64,000 nucleotides of DNA from Galerina marginata. Its lineage: Eukaryota; Basidiomycota; Agaricomycetes; Agaricales; Galerinaceae. Made by a program: the position numbers and the translations under genes. The stretch lies in assembly GCA_023014335.1 (NCBI GenBank), contig JAECYW010000005.1, forward strand, positions 434,001 to 498,000, read 5' to 3'. Shown here piece by piece: positions 1 through 10,777 of this stretch. Each line of letters opens with the position of its first letter. Position 1 is the stretch's first letter. Under the pieces are notes generated by a model. It did no database searches. It was given only the letters and a program-made list of their open reading frames with translations, and was not told the origin of the DNA.

Positions 1-486
1 AAGACTCGTAGAATTATTACTATTGGTTCGTTTCGTTTCTATGGCGGTCCGAGTGACGTGAGAGCACGCGTGCACTCCGGAAAATTCGTTTGTATTCATG
101 TTATATTAGTTTTGGGACGCCCCCATCGAATGGCACCTCTTTCTTGGACTTAGACTCTTCGTATACATTGAGAAAACGAGCCGCGAAGTCCTCAAACTTC
201 AAGATATTGGTCAAACGATTTCTATTTACCTCAAATCCTGATTCGCAAAGTTAAGTTTCTCTTGTTTCTCGTGGATCTTTTGACTACGCGAAGTATAGGA
301 ACTCCTCCTACTCTATCATTCACCCCTCTTTTGCACTGCACTCGCTTGTGCATCCCGGATTCATCTTTCGAGCTGAGTACTTATTTCCTCGATTTATTTC
401 GCATTTATCTACTTTATCTATCTATCTCTATCTAGGCTTCTCTCGACCTTTCTTCTCCCCACCAGAGAACGCATTTCTCCACTACA
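1..486 (+). repeat. 5' LTR (right-hand part only)
   Basis: This stretch is repeated at 8073-8558. The only difference seen is T483 versus C8555. It ends in CA, as LTRs normally do, directly before the primer-binding site. The true LTR probably extends left of the window, because the base before 8073 shows no TG terminus preceded by a purine tract. Confidence 0.9.
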
Positions 487-487
487 G

Positions 488-500
488 TGGTGACCGAGAC
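488..500 (+). promoter_or_regulatory. Primer-binding site
   Basis: TGGTGACCGAGAC begins two bases after the CA end of the 5' LTR. A start with TGG fits pairing to the CCA end of a tRNA used to prime minus-strand DNA synthesis. The particular tRNA was not identified. The corresponding position after the 3' LTR is unrelated flanking sequence, which fixes the LTR right boundary. Confidence 0.75.
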
Positions 501-566
501 AGGGGGAAAGGTTTTCCGACAGTTAGCCTTCTCCATTCGAACCAGAGCTGAGTTTTTCTATATTTT

Positions 567-2960
567 ATGTCCACTACCACTTCCCAAATGCCTCCCGCGC
601 CTCCGCAAACGAGTCTCTTGCTCCAACCCATGCCGATCCCAAGGACGGTAGGAGCACCGCTGTTTGACGGCCGGTATGTAAACGAGTTCGTCTTGGTTAT
701 CGAGCGCCTCGGTGCGATTGCGGGATTGAGTACGAAGCAATTACCTGGATATGTACTTCAGTACTGCACTGAGGATGTTAAAAAGGTTATTCGATGGAGC
801 GAGGAGTTGGAATCCGAAGACTGGGCAAATGTTAAGGCCTTTCTTAAGGATCTTTATGGTTCTAGCGATGAGCCGCCGGCTGTTTCTATGGATGACTTCC
901 GCGATTTCATCAAAGAGTCAAAATCTCGTCGTGAATTTACTAAACGAAAAGATGTTGACAGATATCACCAAAGCTACCTTGCGATTGCAGGACAGCTTAA
1001 GAAGAAAGGTGAGATTACAGAGAACGAGATGAAACTGAAGTTTTTAGCAGGATTACCTGCCACTACTCGCGCGTTTGTTACTTCCCGCTTACCGGACGAA
1101 AACAAGGACATCACCAAGCCGCCATCTATCTCGGAAATTATCAAGATCATTTGCAAACGCTTCGACCCTAAAAATATCGAGTCTTATGGATACGATTCGG
1201 ACGACGAGGACGAAACACCTTCTAACGATGGGCCCCACATTACTATTCTTCCGTCTACTATTATTAACGAACCTCCTAAAATTCCTACAGCTACAAGCAA
1301 GTCCTCAAAAGCGAAGAGTGACATCGACGCGCTAGCTCAACAGCTACAACAACTATCCATTAGTCAAGCGCAGATCGTCAGCGCATTATCTGGGCTAAGT
1401 GCTAGACCTTCTTCGAGTACGAATAACTCTGACAAGAAATGTTTTATGTGCGGTAAGGCAGGCGAACACCGACTACACCCTCGATTCTGCCCCGAAACCG
1501 TCAAACTACTCGAACAAGGACTTATCGTGTTCCTCAACGATCGCCAAAGGTACGCTTTACCCGATGGTTCTGATTTACCTATAGTTCCCTACTTGCCGGG
1601 AGGCATTGCGCAATACCTTCGCGAGAAGGCAGGATCTAAAGTTGGTCAAGGTAATGCTAACACGTCTATAGCTTCACTTTACATCTCCGGCAGTCAAGCG
1701 ATTCAAGGCAATATCATCGGAATAACATCCGACGAGTATAACGACCTCGTTTCTAACGCCGTAACTCGAACTGGAAAGGATACAGCATCGCGTATGGACC
1801 CGTACAAGAGACCCGAGACGCCTAAGTCAAAAGATAAGTCGCCTATTCCACCCGCTATCTTGAAGAATGTAACTACACCAGCACCGCAGACTTCGGCGCC
1901 TAAACAAGCGCCCAACGCGCCGACTCAACCTACTCAGCCACAGCCTTCGATAACGACCGCTCCAACAACTCCAAATATCCCTCAACCACCGCCTATCAAC
2001 ACGCGCGAAGGCTGGAAAGAAGGCCGTAGCGGAAACAAAGATATTTCGATGAAGGACGGAACTTCCGAAACTAAGAAAGGTACGCCGCAATATCATTTTA
2101 CGTCTGACATACAAGAGCAGGTTTCGCTTGAGGCGATTCAAAACACTATTCTCGACCAGAAGATTACGATTTCGCTTCGAGAAATCATTGGTATCTCCCC
2201 CGCACTTCAAAAGAAATTCATGGACAGTACGAAAACTCGTCGCGAGTACGCCACGAAGACAGGTGAGTACGATCTCTATACCCCGCAAGCTGAAGAAATT
2301 CTTTCGCAGAGTCCATCCGAACGCACTGTCGAGACACGGAAGGTATTATACATTCCAGATCTCGATGAATTCCAAACCTTCATGGTCCGTCATTCAAACG
2401 CGGTACAACTCCGATCAACAAAGATGTTAGCCATGACTACTGGCACATTCAAAGCTAAGCTCGCTAATACCGAAGTTAAATTCATGCTCGATACTGGTTC
2501 TGAATTAAATTTGATTCCAGAGCGTTTACTCTCAATTCCCGGCATGGCGTTGGACTTCGAAGGTTCGCGCTGGGCACTTAAAGGCGTTAACGGTTCACCT
2601 GTTGGACTCCGCGGTTGCTGCATGGACGTCGAGATGAGTATTGGAAGCCACCGATTTGACCATCACTTCTTCGTCTCTCGCGAGGACATGAAAGGGCACG
2701 ATGTCATTCTCGGACAGCCCTGGATCCAGTGGTACGCAGCGCGAATCGATTACAACCGAGATGGCATCATGAGGATGATGATTTGGCAAGATGGAGATAG
2801 GTCTAATCCTCCAACTCTTCAATTACAACTGACCGTTCCAGATGATCCGCGAAATGTTACGTCCTTTAAAGGACATTCTCACCAGGTGCGTTTCGAAGAA
2901 CCGACTCACAATTTTAGTGCATCCATCGAGGAAGTCTCCGACGAAGGGGATTTTCAATGA
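567..2960 (+). CDS. Retrotransposon Gag-protease polyprotein
   Basis: A 797-residue frame. The first 250 residues or so look like a capsid-type Gag region, followed by a Gln/Ser-rich linker. A single CCHC-like zinc knuckle starts near residue 292 (CFMCGKAGEH..., final Cys in RFCPE); its spacing, CX2CX5HX6C, is longer than the canonical CX2CX4HX4C. A Pro/Thr-rich linker follows at about residues 440-500. A retropepsin active site, FMLDTGSELN, lies near residue 640. Gag packages element RNA into particles and the protease matures the polyproteins. The stop codon overlaps the start of pol in the motif ATGA (2957-2960). Confidence 0.9.
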   Translation: MSTTTSQMPPAPPQTSLLLQPMPIPRTVGAPLFDGRYVNEFVLVIERLGAIAGLSTKQLPGYVLQYCTEDVKKVIRWSEELESEDWANVKAFLKDLYGSSDEPPAVSMDDFRDFIKESKSRREFTKRKDVDRYHQSYLAIAGQLKKKGEITENEMKLKFLAGLPATTRAFVTSRLPDENKDITKPPSISEIIKIICKRFDPKNIESYGYDSDDEDETPSNDGPHITILPSTIINEPPKIPTATSKSSKAKSDIDALAQQLQQLSISQAQIVSALSGLSARPSSSTNNSDKKCFMCGKAGEHRLHPRFCPETVKLLEQGLIVFLNDRQRYALPDGSDLPIVPYLPGGIAQYLREKAGSKVGQGNANTSIASLYISGSQAIQGNIIGITSDEYNDLVSNAVTRTGKDTASRMDPYKRPETPKSKDKSPIPPAILKNVTTPAPQTSAPKQAPNAPTQPTQPQPSITTAPTTPNIPQPPPINTREGWKEGRSGNKDISMKDGTSETKKGTPQYHFTSDIQEQVSLEAIQNTILDQKITISLREIIGISPALQKKFMDSTKTRREYATKTGEYDLYTPQAEEILSQSPSERTVETRKVLYIPDLDEFQTFMVRHSNAVQLRSTKMLAMTTGTFKAKLANTEVKFMLDTGSELNLIPERLLSIPGMALDFEGSRWALKGVNGSPVGLRGCCMDVEMSIGSHRFDHHFFVSREDMKGHDVILGQPWIQWYAARIDYNRDGIMRMMIWQDGDRSNPPTLQLQLTVPDDPRNVTSFKGHSHQVRFEEPTHNFSASIEEVSDEGDFQ

Positions 2961-5900
2961 AGGGTACAGTCCCTCGCTCCCAACCTGTGCCTCAAGCAAC
3001 TCTGGGGCGCTCTATTCAAGCAATGATCGGTAATCCCACCTTTTTCGAACATGATTCACTAATTTCTGCTTTTCCACCTCCACAGTATGATCATTATCTT
3101 CGTTACGCAGCCGCGGCTTCGCCGTCTTTCAACCCGATTATTACTCCGTGGACTATCCGCGCTTTTTCCTCTAATTATTCTGACCGCAAATTTAATACTA
3201 ACCTATCTATGAAGAAGAAATACAAGCCAGTAGATCGAAAAGTACGTCCTGTACCCACCTATATGCCTAACCCCGTCGCACAGGAGTTCAAACCGATCCC
3301 TTTGCCACCAATTCCGATACTACCCACCCACCCACCATCTCGGAAAGATTTCGTTCCAACTGAGCGCTTAACTCAAGACCGATTACAGAGCCTATTAAAC
3401 ACTATCCCTGAGCATTTCCTTTCGTCCGAAGAGATTGATTTGATCGCTTACGTCGTTATTAACAGACAGAATGCGTTTGCCTTCACATTTGCGGAGAAAG
3501 GTACGTTTAAACGAGAATATTATCCTGACTACGAGATCCCTACTATCGAGCATACACCATGGCAAAAACCGCCAATCCGAGTGCCTAAAGCACTAGAGCC
3601 AATCGTTAGAGCCGAGCTACGAGAACAACGACAAGCAGGACAATTTGAAGACACTACTTCAAGTTACCGAGCCGCCTTATTCGCAGTAATGAAAAAGGAC
3701 GGTAAAAAGGTGCGTCTTGTCGTCGATTTACAAGATTTAAATGCTGTAACCATTCGGGATGCATCACTGCCTCCACAAATCGAAGACTTTGCAGAAGGAT
3801 TTGTCGGACACGCTATCTATGGAGCACTTGACCTCTATGCCGGTTATGATGCCCGTATTTTAGCTGTTAAGTCGCGCCCGCTAACCGCTTTTCATTCTAT
3901 TGAAGGGCCCCAACAACAATGTACGTTACCTATGGGTTTTACTAACGCTTCGCAGGAATTTCAGAGGTGTTCATCGCATGCTGTTGCCCCCGAGATCCCG
4001 AAATCTATTGGTATTTTTATAGACGACGGTGGAGTCAAAGGACCCAAATCTACTTACAACAACGAGCCAATTCCGGAGAACATTAATATCAGAAGGTTCG
4101 TTTATGAGTACGCTACTACTTTGGACCGAATACTGGCACGTTTTATTGCAGCTGGTATTACCGCGTCAGGTTTAAAGACCACTCTTGCGACCCCGACTCT
4201 TAACATTGTTGGATCCGTCGTTTCAATCGAGGGATGGCATCTCGAGCAAGGCCTTGTCACAAAGATCACTAACTGGCCACCTCCTACTAACGTTTCTCAG
4301 GTTCGAGGATTCTTAGGAACAATGGGATGTGGTAGAAAATGGATCAAAGGATTCGCAATGATCGCTAAGCCTTTAACTTCACTCACAAAAATTTCGGATA
4401 CTGATTTTGAGTTCACGCAAGAAGCTATGGCCGCTATGGACCGTCTCAAATACCTCACAACCACCGCACCTGTCTTAATTTCGATTGACTACGAACAAGC
4501 TAAGTTAATTACTCAGTTACCGCGGGCATCTGACGAAGGACTTGTTATTGTCGCAGTTGATGCCGCTGCACTATTTGGAGCCGGCTGGGTCGTCTATCAA
4601 GTTCGCGAGAACGAGAAGAAACCCGTCATTTACGGATCCTGTACCTACAATGACCGCGAAAACCGTTATTCACAGCCCAAGGCGGAATTATATGGCGTGT
4701 TTCGAGCCTTTAAACAGCTTCGCCATCGCATATGGGGAATCCGATTCTCTTTAGAACACGATGCTAAGTTTCTTGCTGAAATGATTCGAACACCTGACTT
4801 ACCAAATGCTCCAATGACTCGTTGGATCTCATATCTCCAATTATTCGATTTCGAATTGCGCCATGTCAAGGCCGATAATCACAAGGCACCCGATGGACTC
4901 TCTAGGCGCCCACATGCAGATCACGATTCGGATGATGACGACGCCGAAGAATTTCTAGATCGGTTCATCGGATCTACGGAACGCGAAGTTATATATACCC
5001 CGAGCCAGGTGAAGTCCCAACTTTCATCCCTCCTCGAGATGTGTCTTGCTGCCGGTCGTCTATTCCAGCTATCCTATATCACGCAGGCGCAAAATGTCAA
5101 CCCGCACGAGCCCGACCGCTTATTTATTTCGCACTTGTCCTCATCCGAACCTCACGACAATGTCTATACTCCTTGCTCAAGAAAGGAGTCTCCGAAAAAT
5201 TTATTAGATGAGTCTATGCTTTGCAATGCGTCCCCATTCACCTATATAGGTCGCGAGTTTTATCACCGCAACACTCCATTTGAAGTTGTCGATTATCATT
5301 GCGACTTAGGCAACGAAACTGTGGCGCTACCTATCACGTACTACATCCCGAAGTACATGGGAGGTTTTCGAGGTGCGTACAATCAATTTTATCTTGCCAA
5401 TGGACATATGGGCGGATTACTCGAGCCCTATGATAATCATGCGAGGCATGATGCGATTCAATGCCCCGAGATGGACGATTTAGATGGAATACAGGAGGCG
5501 ATTACTTGCATTGGTCACGCTTATGGCACCAAGGATTCGGATGGAGAGCACTATTGGATGGAAATACGCGAATATTTAAAGACTAACACCCTTCCTAATC
5601 GTCTTGAGCACGACGAAAAGGAGAGGAAAGCATTTCTTCGTCGTTGCGAGCGCTTTTTCTGGCACGACGAGCGCTTATGGACGCGTCCAAAGAAAGATTC
5701 ACTTCCCCGATTGGTTATTACTGACTTATCTAGACGTCAAGAGCTTCTCCGACTCGCGCATGATCATTGTGGACATCGAGGCCGCGATCCGACGTACAAG
5801 CACCTTCAAGAACGTTACTTTTGGCCAAACATGTACGATTCAGTTGCTTATTTTGTTCGCTCATGTGTTCCGTGTCAGCTTTACTCAAAAGCGAAGCCCA

Positions 5901-7129
5901 TCATCCCGTTAAACCCATCATGGATGCTCTCTATACTTCGTCATTTCCATCTCGACACCATTCATATGAATGAAGGACACGGAGGTATGTCTTACATGGT
6001 CACTGCTACTGACGGAATTACAGGTTGGCCTGAAGCTCGAGCACTTCGAAACATGGAAGCTGCCGGAGTCGCTAAATTTATTTACGAAGATCTCATCTGT
6101 CGCTTTTCATGCATTCCATACATTACTGTCGACCACGGTAAGGAGTTCAAAGGTGTTGCTAAACTTCTTTTCGAGCAGTACGGCGTCCACGTTATCTTTT
6201 CAAGCGAGTACCACCCGCAAGGAAATGGAGTCAGCGAGCGCCAACACCAGCAAATCGTTAACGGCGTTATCAAATGCGCGAGCCAAGATAAGCGCCGATG
6301 GCCTCTTTACCTTCATGCCGTTTTGCTTGCTATTCGCGTTACCACCTCTCGGACGACTGGGTATTCACCCTATTATCTCGTTTATGGTATCTTTCCTATC
6401 TTTTCTTTTGATCTCGACGATGCAACGTGGCAGACGCTTGACTGGCACGAAGTTACTGACACACTTTCGCTTATCGCAATTCGAGCCCAACAGATCGCAC
6501 GCCGCGACGAAATCGCGACCCAAGCTTACCAACGAGCTCGTTTATCTCGCCAACGCGCTATCGACGACTTCAACAAGCGTTATCCCGGTCATTTCTCCTT
6601 CCACGACTTCCAGGAGGGTATGTGGGTGCTCCGACACGAAACATGGCTCGACGGTCAGAAGGGCAACAAAGAATTGTGGAGATGGTCTGGTCCTTACATC
6701 ATTCACGAGAAGAGGGAAAATAACAGCTACGTACTCCGCGAGATCGACGGAACCGTTATGCGTGGAACCATTACTGCTCACCGTCTCAAATTATTTTATT
6801 ACAGATCTGACAACGAGCTTCTCGTTACCAAGCCAGCACCACGAACGCGCGCACCAAGAAACGACACCGCCACTTGGTTCAACGACGACCTCATCTTTCC
6901 GACATGGGAGGACATGATCATCCGCGAGCGCATCGATCCGACTGAACTCGGCGAGGAAACTCACGCTACTATCCGCGCAGGTGAACACTATGTTTCGTTG
7001 CTGTACCCGACGCTTTATGGCGACACGTTCAACCTCGAAAGCTACGATGATGCACTTTGGGACTGGAATTATAGCCCTACGATCTCACGGCGTCAATTTA
7101 AGCGCTTGGAGCGACAGCTGAGTAATTGA
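2957..7129 (+). CDS. Retrotransposon Pol (RT-RNase H-integrase)
   Basis: A 1390-residue frame, -1 relative to gag. The reverse transcriptase has the KKDGKKVRLVVDLQDLN block (about residue 245), DLYAGYD (about 292), PMGFTNASQEFQR (about 325) and the catalytic box FIDD (about 354) in place of the common YxDD. RNase H has IVAVDAA (about 530), KAELYG (about 576) and DGLSRRP (about 646). The integrase has an HHCC zinc module (HDHCGH... CVPC, about 932-973), then the catalytic Asp in HLDTIHM (about 1000), the second Asp in ITVDHGKEF (about 1057) and the Glu in HPQGNGVSER (about 1095). A GPY-type motif (WSGPYIIHE, about 1244) follows. No internal stop was seen. Translation could use reinitiation at the ATGA overlap or a -1 shift, because the pol frame is open only back to about 2918. 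Confidence 0.95.
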   Translation: MKGTVPRSQPVPQATLGRSIQAMIGNPTFFEHDSLISAFPPPQYDHYLRYAAAASPSFNPIITPWTIRAFSSNYSDRKFNTNLSMKKKYKPVDRKVRPVPTYMPNPVAQEFKPIPLPPIPILPTHPPSRKDFVPTERLTQDRLQSLLNTIPEHFLSSEEIDLIAYVVINRQNAFAFTFAEKGTFKREYYPDYEIPTIEHTPWQKPPIRVPKALEPIVRAELREQRQAGQFEDTTSSYRAALFAVMKKDGKKVRLVVDLQDLNAVTIRDASLPPQIEDFAEGFVGHAIYGALDLYAGYDARILAVKSRPLTAFHSIEGPQQQCTLPMGFTNASQEFQRCSSHAVAPEIPKSIGIFIDDGGVKGPKSTYNNEPIPENINIRRFVYEYATTLDRILARFIAAGITASGLKTTLATPTLNIVGSVVSIEGWHLEQGLVTKITNWPPPTNVSQVRGFLGTMGCGRKWIKGFAMIAKPLTSLTKISDTDFEFTQEAMAAMDRLKYLTTTAPVLISIDYEQAKLITQLPRASDEGLVIVAVDAAALFGAGWVVYQVRENEKKPVIYGSCTYNDRENRYSQPKAELYGVFRAFKQLRHRIWGIRFSLEHDAKFLAEMIRTPDLPNAPMTRWISYLQLFDFELRHVKADNHKAPDGLSRRPHADHDSDDDDAEEFLDRFIGSTEREVIYTPSQVKSQLSSLLEMCLAAGRLFQLSYITQAQNVNPHEPDRLFISHLSSSEPHDNVYTPCSRKESPKNLLDESMLCNASPFTYIGREFYHRNTPFEVVDYHCDLGNETVALPITYYIPKYMGGFRGAYNQFYLANGHMGGLLEPYDNHARHDAIQCPEMDDLDGIQEAITCIGHAYGTKDSDGEHYWMEIREYLKTNTLPNRLEHDEKERKAFLRRCERFFWHDERLWTRPKKDSLPRLVITDLSRRQELLRLAHDHCGHRGRDPTYKHLQERYFWPNMYDSVAYFVRSCVPCQLYSKAKPIIPLNPSWMLSILRHFHLDTIHMNEGHGGMSYMVTATDGITGWPEARALRNMEAAGVAKFIYEDLICRFSCIPYITVDHGKEFKGVAKLLFEQYGVHVIFSSEYHPQGNGVSERQHQQIVNGVIKCASQDKRRWPLYLHAVLLAIRVTTSRTTGYSPYYLVYGIFPIFSFDLDDATWQTLDWHEVTDTLSLIAIRAQQIARRDEIATQAYQRARLSRQRAIDDFNKRYPGHFSFHDFQEGMWVLRHETWLDGQKGNKELWRWSGPYIIHEKRENNSYVLREIDGTVMRGTITAHRLKLFYYRSDNELLVTKPAPRTRAPRNDTATWFNDDLIFPTWEDMIIRERIDPTELGEETHATIRAGEHYVSLLYPTLYGDTFNLESYDDALWDWNYSPTISRRQFKRLERQLSN

Positions 7130-8072
7130 TTAATTTTATTTCATCCCTACTTCCGTTTCAATCCCTACTTCCCTTTTTCTTTTTCTATTGATGTTGGGGG
7201 CAACATCTACATCCCCGGCACTGTGGTAGGGATTGACAATCCACTCGTCGATCTCCACTTTTAGTGTTGTGGGAACGTAGATTAGCTCAATATACCTTTT
7301 GTTTCATTTTCGCATTTCACGTCTTGAACACGATTATTTTCACTTTCTATTCAATTTCTAGGTAACTACCTATCCTACCTTCAATTCTGTCCATGCGACG
7401 AGTGCGACACTCAACTGCGCCGGCGACAAATCAAGCCAAGTACAAAATCACACGCGATCGGCGGGAGCCGAATGCGATCACTTACCGAATTTGGCCTTAA
7501 CGGAGTCAATTTGGAATACGCCTCTGCTAGCACGCGCTTCGATATAACTCGCGCTATGCTCCCTCCCCTTTCCCGCAAAAATTCAACGAGATTCAACATC
7601 ATCCCCTCGACATATATACGAAGTTTCGAAGGATTATCGGCACTGGTTCACGCTATGTTTCATTTCCGCTTTTCTAACTTGTTTTTCTGATTACAAAAAT
7701 TCTTATCTCGATTTATCAGCCGGATTCTTATTTCAAATTCCTGTATCCCATTCCTTCGGACCCGGTCTGCGAAACCCGAAGGAGAGACAAGTCCTCGCGC
7801 TCCCATTCGACGAATTTCGGCTGCGAACACCGTCGGGGTCCGGTGTGCTGTCTGGTCAACAGCTTTTCATCATCCTCGCGCCTTAATTCCTCGTCTCAAC
7901 GTCACCAGGTCGATGCGCCAATCGGGAGGAGTCTCTCCGGAGGATTAGTAGGCTTGGTACGATCCTTTTTCGTCATTTTATCGCATGGACTCTTAGGTAC
8001 AATCACCACCCATTCCCATTTTTATTCATTCACCATTATGTTTCACCTTCCTTTCCACATTTCCACCTTGCC
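7130..8072 (+). other. 3' untranslated region / probable left part of 3' LTR
   Basis: No coding sequence is recognised between the pol stop and the repeat already visible at 8073. At 7190-7207 there is a perfect short inverted repeat, GATGTTG-GGGG-CAACATC. TGTTGGGGG at 7192 is a possible TG start for the LTR, which would make the full LTR about 1.37 kb. Purine tracts that could act as a polypurine tract also occur near 7779 and 7922, so the LTR start stays undecided from one copy. Confidence 0.4.
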
Positions 8073-8558
8073 AAGACTCGTAGAATTATTACTATTGGTT
8101 CGTTTCGTTTCTATGGCGGTCCGAGTGACGTGAGAGCACGCGTGCACTCCGGAAAATTCGTTTGTATTCATGTTATATTAGTTTTGGGACGCCCCCATCG
8201 AATGGCACCTCTTTCTTGGACTTAGACTCTTCGTATACATTGAGAAAACGAGCCGCGAAGTCCTCAAACTTCAAGATATTGGTCAAACGATTTCTATTTA
8301 CCTCAAATCCTGATTCGCAAAGTTAAGTTTCTCTTGTTTCTCGTGGATCTTTTGACTACGCGAAGTATAGGAACTCCTCCTACTCTATCATTCACCCCTC
8401 TTTTGCACTGCACTCGCTTGTGCATCCCGGATTCATCTTTCGAGCTGAGTACTTATTTCCTCGATTTATTTCGCATTTATCTACTTTATCTATCTATCTC
8501 TATCTAGGCTTCTCTCGACCTTTCTTCTCCCCACCAGAGAACGCATTTCTCCACCACA
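8073..8558 (+). repeat. 3' LTR (portion matched to the 5' copy)
   Basis: Matches 1-486 with one substitution. It ends in CACCACA and is followed by host sequence beginning GCGCG. With short 5-bp target duplications typical of this class, GCGCG could be the right duplication, but its partner is outside the window. Confidence 0.9.
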
Positions 8559-10777
8559 GCGCGCCTACGAAAAGCAGCACCAAGTTCCAACTGCAGCCCA
8601 AGTTTCCATCAATTGCCCCCATCGCTGTACTACTGAATGTCCTTCAGGGTCCCTCTGACCAGTAACCCTCCCAGCCTCCTTATGTATATACATAGTACTT
8701 ATCACTGACGACGATACTCGACTTCGGCTCTCCTGCTTGCTGTGGTCTCTCGCTCTCTGATGCCTTCCCTTTTGATTGTTCACTATATTCCTCGTCGACA
8801 TCCGGTACTTTTTCACCACCTCAGCTAGGTCTGCAGTCGATATTCAATTAGGTCACCAGGCAGATGCAAGGTTGAAAATAACGCTATGCCCTGGCCCAGT
8901 CTATCGGTTTCATGGTCAACTGTGACAGTTGATGTTACTTCAGACGAAGATTGTGCCGCGCGACACTTTTCAAGCACGAAATAGACCCTCAAGGTCTGGC
9001 ACGTTGAATAAAAGCGAGGCTGAAAAGGACCGCGAGATGGAGGGTCAGTCAAATAGTACGAACGAAGCTACTTCGCGCCTCCCTATCTGCAGGCTTTCCA
9101 GAAACTATGTATATTACACGACGAGTATGAGGTTACTCTTAACGAATGACCCAGCTTCAACTGAATTTTCTGACTGCTGTTATTTCTCCCTAGAGTGTTG
9201 CGAGAATAGGAAATTACTCTCGTCGTCACATAAACACCTTGTAGAGATGTATCATTCTTGAAAGCCTACGAAACTCAGGGACCTCCTTTCTATCACCAAA
9301 CACACTTTAAAGCCTCAAGCCTTGATAAACTTCCTTCAAACCTGACAGCGAATCAAAGATGCAACATGATGAAGTTGTGTTTGTTAAAGGATCTGGCCAT
9401 AAACGTGGAAGAATAGCCTTTGACTAGCTGGCGTTGGCATTGGCGATGCTCAGCTTGATTGCATCGTGGCAAGATAAACATGTCAAAAGTAAATGTTTTG
9501 ACCTGCTTCAAGTTTGAGCGTCTGCAGATTCCATCAGTTGTCCTAATTGGCTCGGCTGTTCACTAAATATTCATTTTATCTCTCGCTCAGATTTGTGGGA
9601 TCAATCGACTACCTTGATTGGTGCCAGATGAAAGAAGTTCCAATCGATATTTACATAGTACCGTGAGGATATTGAAGTTAAGATTTTTCCTCGCTAGCAG
9701 AATCAGTCGGAGCTAGGGATCCAGTCGACTAGTAAATCGATTGGCAGAGGCTGAAAGCCTTTGCTTTTGTGCTTGATATCGATTTTAGGACCAGGCTATG
9801 CCGCCATTTCCCCATCGAGACAGCAATGACAGACGATGACCGCCAATCTTTTTACCCTGAACCTGATGGCAAAAACTGCCAGAGTTGCCGCCTTTGTTGA
9901 AGGCTATACCACTCTCCAGTCGGAACTTAAATACGGTTAAAGTGTTCAAGAAGAAAGAGATTCTGTTCATAACACGGTAGTCTTTCTATTTGAAAGCGGA
10001 CAATTCTCAGAGTGAAATAGAGTTTGCATCGAGTTCGTCGAGGAATTATTCCAGGAACCAGAACGTGTCACTCAGTGAGCAGAATTCTTGTTTGTTCGAC
10101 CTGACATTTGATTCAGCCACAGATATGCCAGTGGTTAGACTAGACTGTTATCTTCACGACAGCGCCTTGCTCCTTATCCACTGATGTGCATATTCAAAAC
10201 AAAAAAAAACACGCCTCAAACAATATCAATACCCGATGGCATTGAGTCTACTGGTAATTCCGATGCATCTTCACAGAAAGTAAATCCTTTCAACGATTTC
10301 CTACATCAGTAAAGCTACGGGCGCTGATAGAGTTACTTTCGTGCTATTATTACTGAGATGGCTTGCGTTTGAGGGAGAACGTCAACCTAAATTAGAAACA
10401 CATCATGTGGCGCAGTTGAAATACCATAAAAGGAAGCCGAACATGGGTGATTGTCCCTGGTGTGCGACCCCGTGTGTACCCGTAATGTAAAATGAGTCCA
10501 GGACTGTCCAAAACGGAGCAGAAATAAAGGAAATATTGCTGAGACGTTGATTTAAGCAGATCTTGTCCGTTTCCTGTCTATGTCGAACTCTCAAGATTGC
10601 ACTTTCTGCCAAAGAATATCTCCGCGGGTCACGGCTAGGGGTAGGCACAAATAACTTAGCAGGTTGAGGCCTTCAATTTCGAGGCATCAGTATGGTTCCC
10701 GTTAAAACGGACCTCACTTGTTGTCGTGTTTCCTCAGCTACCCCTCCCGCGGCCCTTACACCTGCACCCTAGCTCTA
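8559..10777. other. Intergenic, no gene recognised
   Basis: About 2.2 kb of host sequence between the retrotransposon and the DUF6534 gene. Reading frames are short and show no family motif, splice pattern or repeat that I could connect to other parts of the window. The stretch just before 10778 should contain the promoter of the next gene. Confidence 0.5.

Larger units (their letters stand above)
1..8558 (+). mobile_element. Ty3/gypsy LTR retrotransposon, 5' end cut by window
   Basis: Two near-identical direct repeats (1-486 and 8073-8558) flank a primer-binding site and two long overlapping reading frames, Gag-protease and Pol. Pol has the order reverse transcriptase, RNase H, integrase, which defines the Ty3/gypsy superfamily; integrase comes first in copia. 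Both frames are open along their full length and the repeats differ at one base that I could find, so the insertion looks recent and possibly still active. The left terminus and the left target-site duplication lie outside the window. No chromodomain is visible after the integrase; Pol ends with a GPY-type module. Confidence 0.95.

Noticed and set aside
1827..2288. 153-residue minus-strand frame in gag
   Set aside because: Antisense shadow of the Gag-protease frame with an Arg-rich, motif-free translation.
5970..6917. 315-residue plus-strand frame inside pol
   Set aside because: It lies in another frame over the integrase coding region, which has all its motifs in the pol frame; it has no motif of its own.
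8073..8558. Independent solo LTR
   Set aside because: It is the 3' LTR of the element, in the right orientation and directly after its internal region; no element is missing between the repeats.
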